Origin: Paramecium tetraurelia
Taxonomy: Eukaryota > Ciliophora > Oligohymenophorea > Peniculida > Parameciidae
Assembly: GCF_000165425.1 (NCBI RefSeq)
Contig: NW_001799488.1
Coordinates: 124,001 to 188,000, forward strand
Reading direction: 5' to 3'
Length of the DNA stretch: 64,000 nucleotides
Shown here piece by piece: positions 13,479 through 24,823 of this stretch. The position numbers and the translations under genes are program-made. Each line of letters starts with the position of its first letter. The stretch's first letter is position 1. Under the pieces are notes generated by a model that was not told the DNA's origin, ran no database searches, and saw only the letters and a list, made by a program, of their open reading frames with translations.

Positions 13479-14962
13479 TCATAATAAATCCATCATCAGT
13501 TTTTTGAACTATTCCAAACTCATCTATGATTAAAAATAAGTATATACTCTTTTGCTATTACAGAATTCTATCATGTTATTTTCGATCTTCTCCTCATCGC
13601 AATTTTTCAACCTACTGAAATTCGAAGGTACTATGTGCTCTTTCCTTGATAACTCTTTGAAAGCGGCTTCTAAATTTAAATCAGTTATTAATGCTTTTCT
13701 ATCGCAAGAATGAAGAATAAACTCATCAAGATCGATTTCTCCATTTCCATCACAATCGATGTTCTCAAACAAATCATCTATGATCTCATCAATTCCTAAA
13801 GCAATTTGAAGTTCTTCTTTTGAAAGGGTGCCATTTTTATTTTCGTCATTCTTTTTAAAAATCTTCTCCAATTACAATTGGCGTTCTTTGAAAAAAATGG
13901 AATTCATTAGAATTAGAATTTATTGTTGAATATATGAGGTTCTTTTGACAGATTTGTTGATTATGGTTTCTGTGTATCTGGCTTCCTACTTTTGTACTAT
14001 TTCTCTATATTGTTTATTCTACAAGACTGATTCATAAATTATGGAGCTCCTTGATTCCAACAAGAGTACAACCAATTGATACCATTCAGTCCTTGTTGGT
14101 AGATCTTTTGGTCTCTTGATAATCATTTCGACTGTTTACGAAGTGATTGGTTTGTTGGTTATCAATTGAAATAAGATTAGGGCAACCGCTTAGCGATCAT
14201 CCTTTTGCATTTCACTAATCTTCGACTTCTCCTTGGCTTAAAATACTGGGATGACATCAATCAGTTTCACGTAATGATTGTTTGTTTAATCATGCAACGC
14301 AAAACTTGATATAGAAAGACTACCATGACAATTATCTTGTTTGTGAATTTCCTCCAAAATATCCAAAATTTAAGATATTATGTAGATTGCCTCCTCTTCC
14401 TTGATCAAGCCACATTTATCACTCAGCAAGCCTCCACTGCAATACTCTTATATTGCGTAATAACTTTTGGAATCTTGGTATAATTCAATGATGTTGGCAA
14501 AATGAAGAGAACACTAAAGTTAAATAATGTAGACTACATAGCTCTATTCTTGGAGATTAGTAATTAGGTGGTCAAAATCTTGGTTAGCTTCAGTGGGTTT
14601 CGAGATGTTTCTTGCCACTCTTACCACACCAGTAATATTGTGCTGGACTAGTCCCATATTGTCATTATCTAAGGATTACTAAACAGCCTACTTTTATAAA
14701 CAAATTAGGGATTGAGAACTGCGTAAAACTTGGCCAATGCTTCTCCATAAACTCTCTTTTTTATTTTGGAAACAATCACGCTTTTGCACGTTACCAACTT
14801 TTCTTTTGATGAGTAGCAATGTATTGAAGGCATAGTTTTATGGCGAGGAACAACATTTTCTTTAACCTTCACTTTCTCTTAGATTGTTTGTTCACTCTCT
14901 ATTTGGAGTTGTTTTTATTTGAGAGATTTCCTTCTATCTGAACGAGACTAGCAAACTCCCAT
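13479..14962 (-). CDS. CDPK-like pseudokinase with EF-hands
   Basis: 486 residues with one 23-nt intron (14669-14691). The N-terminus MGVCQSRS has Gly2 and Cys4, typical of myristoylation and palmitoylation. The middle has a kinase-like fold in calcium-dependent-kinase order (ISKPTEA, then YYAIQEYCSGGLL as hinge), but catalytic motifs are gone: no glycine loop, HRD is replaced by CHGSLSISSF, and DFG by LIDVIP. The C-terminal part has two good EF-hand loops, DENKNGTLSKEE and DCDGNGEIDLDE, with acidic or Asn residues at positions 1, 3 and 5 and Glu at 12. The frame is intact, so this looks like a maintained catalytically dead, calcium-binding relative of CDPK rather than a decayed gene. It lies just upstream of the giant receptor on the same strand; a functional link is only a guess. 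Confidence 0.8.
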
Positions 14963-15781
14963 AATTTAATAAATTAGTTTTAAATTTACAAAACTGCATA
15001 ATAATAATGCCAATAATAATAGTATTATGCTATCACATATTAAGTATAATAATAATCCTTCATACGTGATTTTTGATGGAATATATTAATTACTTTATTT
15101 AAATACATAATTAATATATTATTTTATGACATTATTAAAAATCACTTTGACATATCTCTGCCAATTAAATGAAGTATTTATATTGTAAATAATATATATG
15201 ATAAAAATGATTTCGTTTGTTTAATTTAGAACGAGCTCAGCTTCCGGAATAGGAGCCTTGCCCGCAACCTATTAAATAGGTTTAAACTTGGATAGCTTTC
15301 TAAATTTGAATCTTGGAAGGATTAAGGTTTACTAATAATTATTTTTTCTTTATATACTAATGAATTAATTTTATTATTATGGGTTTTAATTAAGATAATA
15401 ATCGTAATATAATTTGAGTATTTTACTTCCAAAACTCTACAAATAAGTAATTTAGGCAATCATGCACTCTTCCATAGAAGTTTATCTAGAATCCACGTTT
15501 TAACTTAGAAAAATCGTGAAACTCCAATTTCATTAGTACTATAGATTGTATGTCTCATCTATACTAATGGATTGTTAGATTCTTAATGTGTACTAATTTC
15601 TATAAAATGTGGATATTTACAAGGTTTGTAATAGTTATTTAATATTAGTTTATAATTAATCTTTAAATAATGTAAAGCTAATTAAGTGACTATGAGTATC
15701 TTAGTACGATTTTGTAAAAAAATAGTAGTTGCTTTAATTTAAACAAAAAATTAACCCTTTATATTAGGCCGCAGAATCGCA
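14963..15781. other. Intergenic stretch carrying the right inverted repeat
   Basis: AT-rich, no intact gene found. It separates the divergent pseudokinase and RING/IBR-like genes and contains the second copy of the 102-bp inverted repeat. On the minus strand the repeat lies in an open stretch (roughly 15060-15340) that has no plausible start codon. Confidence 0.6.
15194..15295 (-). repeat. 102-bp inverted repeat, right copy
   Basis: Exact reverse complement of 1075-1176. On the minus strand it reads in the same frame, KFKPIQQVAGKAPIPEAE, and then diverges from the left copy after the last ATATAT. Confidence 0.95.
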
Positions 15782-16509
15782 ATGAAAAGAGAAGAAAAAA
15801 ACACTCATCTTGCAGCACAGAAGACATCAACCCCAAACTTTATGATTCACTAATAAAAAAGAAAGTAGATTTAAGTGCATCTGGTACAAGTGAGGGCCAA
15901 GGAAATTAGAAAAATAAAATACGAATTGCTTTTAAGCCAATCATTAGATTGAGAAATAAGTTTCTTAATGGGAACAACCCTAATGGCTATTCACTTGTAA
16001 ATTATAAAGAAATAGTATGCAATTTTTGTCTATTGCATCTCGATAATCAATACTCCAAATAAGAAGAAAACTAATCATTTTCCATAATAACCTTAGAATA
16101 ACATCAACAGACACATTCTCAAACCATTACAACGTAATGTAAACATAAGTATCATTACGATTGTTTCCAAAATAACATTAAGCAACAATTGGATTAATAA
16201 AAATCAACAATTTCTTGCATATGCGGAAAAAAAATAAATAATAAACTGTTAAAATCATATGCCTCTGAAGTGCTATTAAAGAAACTATTGAAAATCTAAC
16301 TTGAAACCATTTACTAAAAATACTAAGAATAACTTAATTTGAAGTAATGTAATACATGCACCTTCTTTTGGGTAAAGTGTGACACCTAATTATATCTCCC
16401 AATTTGCATTTATTGTTTGCTATCACACAATGCTAATGATACTACAAAATCCTCGAATTTGAGTTAATTCAACAAATAAAAGAGGTTGAGATCAATTAGC
16501 ATGTAGTGA
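15782..16509 (+). CDS. RING/IBR-like (RBR-type) zinc-binding protein, truncated
   Basis: 233 residues after removing a 26-nt intron (15884-15909, GTACAAG...ATTAG). Zinc ligands are arranged as in the first RING of RBR ubiquitin ligases: VCNFC, then QCKHKYHYDCF, then CICGKK. A helical stretch and an IBR-like cluster follow (QCNTCTFFWVKC, then ICIYC). RBR enzymes carry ubiquitin on a catalytic Cys in a second RING, which is missing here. After TGA 16507-16509 the same frame is open again, and a 22-nt GTTGAG...GTAG intron could extend the protein into another frame; I kept the simple end because what follows looks intergenic. It could be an inactive or adaptor RBR fragment. Confidence 0.6.
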
Positions 16510-16667
16510 TTGCTATTAATAATAATTTATTATGAACTCGTATTCAGCTTATTCTTTTCGTTAATTTCACTATTAGGTTCAAAAACTGTATTCAAAGTGT
16601 GGCAGCCCTATTTTAATCATATAGAAATATAATTATTATTATTTAAGATTTATTTAAGTCAATTTTA

Positions 16668-17313
16668 ATGGACTCACTCCCAACTCACTTTAGAAAACAA
16701 AAAAGAGAAATTTCTTAGATCCTCTAATCAAGTTAAAACCTCCTATAATTGTAAATTTGAATTTAGAGTTAATAGATCCCAATAATTGGTTTAGACTAGT
16801 TAATCAGAAATAAATTCTTAGACAGGTCCCAGATTAAATCCAAATTAAATTGAAAGCAAAACTGGAGACACTGGAGATCTTTTAGAAAGTGGAAATTTAC
16901 TACAATATAGCGAGAATTCTTTATAGACTTCATAGAGTATTTTTCTTTAGCAATTCACTGAAAGTGGTTCTTTTTTAAATTAATATTGCCAACATATTTC
17001 CCTTACTCAAGAAGTTGAAAATAGGTTATTCGAATAAATTAAGCAGGCCTCTACTTGCAAATTTAAGAATATTTGTACTAAAAATTGTTAAATGAAATTT
17101 AATCCTGCCTACACGAGTGTTTAATAAATTTTGTTATATTAACTCTATGAAAATTAAATAGTTGAATTGAAAAACAATCTATTAAAGAATAACTCATAGA
17201 AGCTCAAGATTTGTGATGGCCAAGGGTGTGAATTCTATTTTATATTGGATGATTAATTATAAAAAAGAAATTATTATTGCCCTTTATGTTTAGATAGTTT
17301 TGAGTTAAGATGA
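16668..17313 (+). CDS. RING/IBR-like zinc-binding protein, second tandem copy
   Basis: 206 residues after a canonical 25-nt intron (16751-16775, GTAAAT...AATAG). That intron is what joins the only sensible ATG (16668) to the long frame ending at TGA 17311-17313. The C-terminal half repeats the cysteine layout of the gene 158 bp upstream: ICTKNC, a helical spacer, then ICDGQGCEFYF and YYCPLCLDSF. The N-terminal half is Gln/Ser-rich and probably disordered. Shared order and spacing of the Cys clusters suggest a diverged tandem duplicate. The catalytic second RING is again absent. Confidence 0.55.
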
Positions 17314-17699
17314 TGAGTAATATAAAAATAATAATTGTTATAATTATCATTGTAATATGAACTTTTACATCAATGCCGTTATCAGATGATGTAAAAGCAT
17401 AAAAAAAAAACTTTATTCTATTTAAATTTAATGAGCAAGGAAATTGCAAGATTCCAAATCTATACTTATAATCAATCGTTTAACTAAAAATTAATTGATT
17501 GCAGCATTTTGGAAAGCTTATTAACTTAATTTATAAGAGAATAATTTTAGTTAATATTATTACTCAAAAATATGAATATATTAATAATTTAATAAAATTA
17601 AATCTTTAGGAATTTCAAAGTTGAATAAAATTTATTGTCAGAAAACAAAAAGCTGTCAATAATTTAATTTTCGATAGTTTTATTAATAACATATTAATA
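17314..17699. other. AT-rich intergenic region
   Basis: 386 bp between two plus-strand genes. Open stretches on either strand have no credible start or codon pattern. I see nothing further in it. Confidence 0.6.
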
Positions 17700-20600
17700 A
17701 TGAAAAGCTACTCTCCAGTATTAAATTAATCCAAAGGGACTACAACTGGTTTCTTAAAAAAATTATTAGATTACAAAGTTAATCTTAACTCGAATCGATC
17801 CAGCAAAATATAATCAATTTCAAGTTTTTAAAGAGATATTTCTCACCTTGCTGATTCATTTAGACATAAGACACTGTAATAGTAAATAAAGGAAAAGCAG
17901 CAAATAGCAGAAATGAGATTGAGTGAATATATTCTTAAGCAAAAAGAGAGAAAACACAATTAGCAGTATATGATTTAAAGTCAAAGGTACTACTATAAAA
18001 CATAAAATCTCGAAAATACATTCGATGATGTACTTTAAATTTTAGAAAAATATTCTGACTTCAATCTGAATTGGGTAGCCTAAGACTTACAGGAAGTGAG
18101 CGGGAATAGGAAAAATGCAATGCTAAATTTAAAAACAACCATAGAAAATGGATTAGAAAAGGGCTACTTCGAAGACATTTCAAGCATATAGAATGCAGAG
18201 AGGCAATTGTCAATAAAGAAAAAAATACGTACTTATCTGAATAATATTTGGGATAGTTAAAGACATGAAACACACAAGTACACATTTCTTTTCGAGTGAG
18301 CCTACTGGGAGAAATGATGCTATTAATCTAAAGAAATGGCTTTAAAATCAATTGGAGAGTATTTCCTAAAATCCAAGTATTGATCACAAATCTAAATTGT
18401 AATAAGCAAGTGATGTTCTATTTATATGCCTGAATGAATTGATTAGATAGGTTTCATTTTAATGTACAGAGAGAGGATAGTTGATGCTCGCAATCTTTAA
18501 GGGTTATATAAAAGTATTTAGAAAAACCATTAATATGTCTGAGTCTGATAAGTAACAAATGCAAATTAAGGGTTACAAAAGTTAATTGGAACAATAAGTA
18601 GAATTTGAGTAACAACAAGATGATTTGAATGAAAAGATACTTGATCTCAAGAAAGTTATACAACAATAGGAGAAAAAATTGAAAACCCAATAGGATGATG
18701 AACAAAATTTGATTGCGATAGTTTAAAAGTTGACAAAGTAGAACGAACTCGATAAATCCATGAAGAAAGGTGCTGCCACTTTGATATCAAATTTAAATAG
18801 AGAAATTAAAGAACTGAGAAATAAAATATCGAAGATCTAATATATGAAGCAATCTGGCTTTTAAGTTGTATAAGTTGAAGAAGATGTAGATGAATAGGAT
18901 TTATCATTATCTTAAGTATTAAAAGAGGTTGAATAAAAAACATGTGTTGAATAGAATCCTGATATAGTTGTTAAAGACATTGTGGATGAACCACCAAAGA
19001 TAACATTCTCTGTTAATTGTTAAACTGAAATCCCTACTCGTACTTTTGAAACTTAAACGGATTTAAATTTAATAGGTCATTAGTATGATAAAATAATCAA
19101 TTAATAAGAATTAGATTAGCATTTCAAAGAATACTAACTTAAAGAGTAAATGGGTTTCTTCCTCTAAGAAGATTAACCACAATCTTCAAATAATAAGAAT
19201 GTCTAATCTCATCTTTAAATGTAGCAAACCAAGGAGCAGAGATCAAGTTTAATAAGAATATTAGATGGATTGCCAGGCAGCATGGATCACATAAGGAATA
19301 TGAAGAAGGAGGATATGTTTGATTTATTTGCCAATAATATGAAAACTTTGAGAGATTTGTTTGATAAGGAAGAACCATAAGAAAAATAAATTTAGAGTGA
19401 TTCAGAGTAATCAATGTTTGTGGAGCCTCCAGAAGTTAACAGTGATGAGAAGAGATCTACTCATAAGGATTCTAAAAATAATATTAAATTGATTGCTGAA
19501 GTCGCAGAAATGGAGGAGGCTTCTCCAATGCCTACTAGTCAAAAAAGAATAAATTTTAGTTTAAAGAAGTTATCATTTGAAAAAATTGAAGTCTAGTCTG
19601 TAAAAAATAATACTAATACTAATTCTTCAAAATAAAATCAAAAGTCTAATAAAAGGCAATTGGAGAAGATGTTTAGTTCTGAGAAGTTGGCATTACCAAC
19701 TGTAAAAGAGTTTTAACCAAATGAACTCAATCAAACTTAGATGCTAACTAATTCAAATCTAAATATCGTCAATTCAAATTCATCAGTAATTCAAAGTAGT
19801 TAAAATTTGTAAGCTAATTCTATTGCTAATAAATTTGGATTAAGCAAACAAGAATAGATTCAATTGAAAACTCAAGTAGCTATGTTAATTATGTTGTATA
19901 ACTTATAAATTCAGAAATCATAAAACTTAACTAAATCTATGAATGATTTTGCAGGCTTGTTAAATCAACTCTTTTCATTTACTCGAAAGTTGATGATTCA
20001 CATCTTGAGAACACAATAATAGAGTCACAAATAAATAGCTGAGCAATTCTTAGTTGAATTTGATTCTTTACGTAAAAGAATGCCTGTTGAATTGGATGCA
20101 GAGATTTAAGAGGAAGAGTATATTATAAATGAATTAGATGAAGAGGAAGAGAAGGAGAAGAAGAAATAAATACAATTTAAGAGAAAGAAAAATAGAATTA
20201 CAAAAGCATTACAATTTAATTTTTAAACAAAACAGAACAAAGTAAATGTGATTGACAGACTGATGCATCCAGGAGTAATATTGGCAGTTAAGGCTAGGGA
20301 ACAATCATATTTGTTTAAGAAGGTAGTAAATTATTGGCCTTTGAAAAATGTGTTAAGAACAATTACCTAATTGTATGATGAAAAGGTTAGGAGTAGTAAA
20401 GAGTATGAGACACAAAAGGACCTCGAGATGCAAATATTTGTTTTTAATAATTTTTTAAATAGATATGGGTTTAAGAATGTTGCTGAAAAGAAATACTTAC
20501 AATTTCTACTTTCAGTTATTCATTTCTCATCCATTTTTAGGGTAAATGTATTTGCCAGAATGATTGCTATACTATAAGACGAGCATTTGAACTTTTCAAT

Positions 20601-21453
20601 TGAAGAATCGTCCTTCTTTTTATAGGGTTATGATTTCATGTGTTCTGAGTCAACATTAGGAGTAAATGTTGTTCAAAGTGAAAGTGAACAAAAGTTTCAT
20701 GTTCCTTATCTAAGAGCTTTGGATTATATGAAGGTCTATTTAGAAAACAAAATGATGGAAGATGAACTAAGAGATTTGAAAAATGATTTAGAAAACTTAA
20801 AGGAACCAGATCCTAAGAATTTAAATAAATAAGGATTGATTGATGTTGATAATTTCCTTATTAAAGTAATGAATAAATATAGAATCATTACTATAAGGAC
20901 TAAGGAGTTTGTAATTCATGCATTTTAAGCAGCAGATTTAGATGGAAACAAAAAGATTAATAATAATGAATTTATTACATTATTTAGACATATAGAACAT
21001 CAAAAATTCAATTTTAAGGAGGCTATGAATTTGTTTTATGAATAAGCAGACATTATCTCAGTTGATGAACGAAGTCTATCATTTAATAGATTTACTTCTG
21101 TATGTGTGAGCCAATAGATCTTTACTTTCTAGGCTCTTAATCATTTTATTAATGTAAGGACAAATGATGATGTAGAGAAGTAATTCTTATAAGTGAGGTA
21201 GGAATGGCAAAATTATAAATTAGAAATAGAAAGCACTTTGAAAGAATTATAACCCTATGTTACTCCTGAAATCTTCTCAGAGTGGAACACTATTATAAAA
21301 ACTCTCGAGTAAAGAATTATGAGTCAAACAAATCAACACTCAAGCATCAAACCCATCTTGATAGCTCATAAAATATTGAAATTAGAATTGAAGAGATTAT
21401 TAAATGTTGGACATTAAGAAGATGACATTGATGAAAATGCAGTAATTTTATGA
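17700..21453 (+). CDS. Axonemal dynein light-chain domain protein with EF-hand (AXDND1-like)
   Basis: About 1,244 residues. The first frame (17700-18276) joins the second through a short intron at 18277-18295 (19 nt) or 18277-18310 (34 nt); both keep frame. Near residue 245 is the signature of the DNALI1/p28 light-chain family, LNELIRQVSFQCTERGQLML, followed by a long coiled coil with many KQ/EQ runs, as in axonemal dynein light chains. The protein is much longer than p28 (about 260 residues), as in AXDND1, which carries this domain at one end. Near the C-terminus is an EF-hand-like loop (DLDGNKKINNNEF). It is probably an axonemal or ciliary-assembly protein. The p28-type motif is clear; the AXDND1 assignment is by architecture only. 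Confidence 0.75.
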
Positions 21454-21498
21454 AGACAGTTATATAATATTAAAACCCCTTCTTAATATAAAATTAAA

Positions 21499-21973
21499 TC
21501 ATACAGGACTAATTTGGATGTCTTGTTTAAGTTTTCTTATGTCACCAGAGAACATATAATCTTATAATTGTCTATGATATTATATAAACTATCTATCCAA
21601 TAATTCATACTAAGCTCTTTGACCAAAAATAGATTAGACCTATATGATAGAGAAATCAAATTACTTAGAGTGGTCCAAAGAGTAACAATGCTTTTGTCAA
21701 TATTCTAGCCCATCTTTTCTCTATTCTATTAAGATAGGGAATTTTTTTATAGAAAATTACTGATAAGGCTGACATTGCAAATATTCCACCGCCTAAATAG
21801 ACATAATATTTATAGAGCTCCTATTGCTCTTTTTACTCATTCTGTGTAAATAATACCATTTATTTCTAATGCCTTACGGGATTGAATAATTAATCTGTAA
21901 ACTCCTGTAAACTTACTTATTTGATATGTTTGTATATGTAATCATTCCCATAGAAATCTCTTTGCTGCATCAT
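21499..21973 (-). CDS. Small single-pass membrane protein, unknown
   Basis: 149 residues; a 25-nt intron (21640-21664, GTAATT...CATATAG) removes a TGA and keeps frame. Two ATGs open the frame (MMQQRDFYGND); I took the first. One hydrophobic helix lies mid-protein (YVYLGGGIFAMSALSVIFY), followed by a basic stretch (NRIEKRWARILTK) and a charged tail. The shape fits a small organelle inner-membrane protein, but I recognise no family. It is convergent with the dynein-light-chain-domain gene, 45 bp apart. Confidence 0.65.
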
Positions 21974-22288
21974 TGATAAAATTTAATTATTTTAATTGTA
22001 ATTTTATTGCATTAGATAAAATAGTTACTCTTGTTAAAATTCTATGTGATATTTTTCTCTTAAATTGAACTTCTATTCTTAGCAATTTCCATAAGAATTA
22101 GCAAATCCACTAATAACATTTGATTAAAAAAGCTTTTTTACACACAAAAAGAGTTCTATAAATTAATACAGAATTATATATAAAAAAGGTTGGTAGAAAA
22201 GAAGGAAGTTACTCATATGAAGTTTTAAACCATTCTAATATGTCTATTAGTTGATGTTTATAATAACATTCCCAAAATTAATTATTAA
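21974..22288. other. Divergent intergenic region
   Basis: 315 bp between the start codons of the small membrane protein (minus) and the TLDc protein (plus). AT-rich; it must hold both promoters. No specific element is recognisable. Confidence 0.5.
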
Positions 22289-23714
22289 ATGGGAAATGAA
22301 TTTTGCCTATCCAAAAGATCACCAAAACGGACAATTTTGAATGATGAGGAGAGACAATAAGTTAAAAGACTGTACAAGAAGCTCATTTCTAGACATGATG
22401 AGTAAGTTATTAATTTGATTATTGAACTTACAAGAATGATTATTTGAATGAAGAATGCTTTCAATATCTCCTGAAAAACAGGCCAACCATCGCTCTGAAA
22501 TTATATAAATACATGGTTTTTCACTTCTCTGATGAGAGACCATCATTTGAAGCATTTGAGGATTTAGGTGAGAGTTAATCTAATGTTTTTTTTAGTTGGC
22601 AAATTGACTAAGCCAGAAACTTTAAATAGAATGACTAGAACAGAGTAATATTCAATTATTTCAATTTAAAAGATAAACATGGCTAAAATTGATTACGATT
22701 AGGAAAAGATCTCATACTTGGATGCATTTGATTTATTAAGTGAAATTGAATACTTCATATGGGAATAAGGATATTTTGTTACAGATTATTTAATTTAGGA
22801 TGAATACACGACAAGATCTATCCTCAGTAGACTATTTACATCTTCTGCAGGTTCTATAATGTTCTATGAACTTACAATATTTTTAGAGCAAAACTTCCCT
22901 TGCTTATCAATATTATTAACAAAATACTTCAATCAATTGTTTATTTCCCAAAGAAATTATAATCAATTGTCAAAGTTTCAAAAACCTTCTTATTTAATTA
23001 ATAATTCTACTTTTGGATATATGGCCATTAGTAGTTCTGTGATTTAAGAAGCAGACTCCTTTGATTTGCTATGGACTAGTGTAAAGGGATGGAATTTTGA
23101 CCAATTGTATGCAGCTCTAATAGGATTTAAGGGAGCCACCCTTATCTTAATCAAATTTGATGATAGCACTGAAAATGATAGTGATGAAGAAGAAAATTAA
23201 AAATAAAAAAAAATAAAAGCTAAAAGCAATAAACACTGCATTGTGGGAGCACTAAATTCAACACAATGGATTGAGACTAATTCATATTAAGGAACTAGCT
23301 AATCGATATTATTTCAATTGTATCCGACTTACACTCCTTTTAATGTTGCAACTGATGTTTTTAAATCTAAAAGACCTGGATCTCAAAATTACTGTTATTT
23401 AAATAAAACTGACAATAAGAAAGGATTGGGATTTGGAGGAGACATGAAATAATTTAGATTGTGGATCTCAGCTCAAAATATATAATAATCCAGTTATGCA
23501 GCTAAATAGGGGGAACCATACATAAAGGGTATTCTATTATCGTAGATATATTTTAGGGGACTTAATTGATCCTTCAATACAGACACCTACTATTACATAC
23601 ATGGAAGCTTGGGGAGTAGGCAACCAAAATTTGGAATGTGAGAGTAGTAGCGAGGAGGAAATTAAGTGTTATAGAGAATCTACAAATGATTTATTATTAA
23701 AATATTAATCGTGA
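22289..23714 (+). CDS. TLDc-domain protein
   Basis: 446 residues with three introns (22406-22434, 22568-22595, 23529-23556). The N-terminal half is a helical region without clear family. The C-terminal half is a TLDc domain: GFKGATLILIKFD, then HCIVGALNSTQW, then SILFQLYP, then GLGFGGD, ending in TITYMEAWGVG, which matches the usual VEVWG end. An acidic/lysine insertion (NDSDEEENQ...) interrupts the first strands. TLDc proteins (OXR1, NCOA7, TBC1D24) protect against oxidative stress and bind the V-ATPase. No LysM or TBC domain is present here. The third intron is needed to recover the conserved end of the domain. A second TLDc protein is encoded at 38.7-40.3 kb. Confidence 0.85.
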
Positions 23715-23945
23715 TCGATAATTCTTGAATATGGATTCTTGTAAATTACAAGTTAAGGACTTATTTTTGGGTTGAATAAGATATTTAATCAAACTATTAT
23801 TGGATTATGGCGTTTGCATGATGTGAAAATCTTTACAAATCTTGAATAAAATTAATACTGTTTTTTTAATATTTATTTCAGATTTAATTGGCTTAAAACA
23901 GAATATAATTTCAATTGTTCAAAAATCATTATTTTTAATTTAACA

Positions 23946-24608
23946 ATGCTTAACATAAAAACTGAAGAGTCTTATGAATCAAATTCAATAAATAGATATG
24001 ATTCTTAAATGTAGAATTAAGATCGTAAATTTGTTTTACATGCTAATTTGAATGAAATATCCAGAAAACAATATAATTAAGAAAGAAAATTGGTTCTACC
24101 TTAAATTAAGGTTCCCCATTCCCAAACAGAGTAATCGGAAGAAAGCCCAGGGATTCAGATGTTCAAAAATCGATTGGAATGCGTAAAATTACCTGAAATT
24201 GATGAGAAGTTTTTTATAAGAAAGTCTTTCAACATTGACTTGATGAATAAACCGAAAGTTTATTCCCATTCTCATTAAGTGTCAAGGGAAGAATATGAAT
24301 TCGCCAATTCAGAAAAAAATATTGATGCGTTGATCACTAAAAAAGTTGATTTTTAAGATGATGTAATGGTTTATGATTATGTCAACCAAACCTGCAAAAA
24401 GGATTGCATTAAAGGATAGGGCAAATCCATTAAGATGAGAAGGTAAAAGACAAGAAAACTAAGTGATGATCTCACCTAAACATACAAATAAAATTTAAGG
24501 ATGAATAACCTATTAAAATTAAATCCCAAATCTCATTTTTTCGAGGAAAACTCTAAAGAATCACAAAAAGTTATCATAAGTGAAAATCTAATGGATGATA
24601 ACATTTGA
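23946..24608 (+). CDS. Hypothetical basic protein
   Basis: 220 residues, single exon from ATG 23946 to TGA 24606-24608. Rich in Lys, Ser, Asn and Gln, with patches such as KMRRQKTRKLSDDL. No membrane segment and no recognised domain; probably largely disordered. It sits 231 bp after the TLDc gene on the same strand. Frame length and codon pattern support a real gene; function is unknown. Confidence 0.6.
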
Positions 24609-24823
24609 TTTTATTACATCATCTATTAATTTTGAAATTACAAATACTATATATTATAAATTTTCACAGTATGATTATTAAATAAGTAGGATGATCATTT
24701 TGTTTTAATGTATAAAAATTAGTTTAATAAAGACACACTTAGTAATAAGATACAGAGAATCATTTTAAAACTTAGGAGCATTTTTTCGATCAATTAATTA
24801 AAAAGCCTAAATATTAAAATATA

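Noticed and set aside
1075..15295. Inverted repeat as terminal repeats of a DNA transposon
   Set aside because: No transposase or integrase is seen inside, no target-site duplication was recognised next to the arms, and the repeat itself looks protein-coding.
16503..16547. 45-nt GT...AG intron that would fuse the two RING/IBR-like genes
   Set aside because: Too long for this genome, and the second gene has its own ATG with a canonical 25-nt intron.
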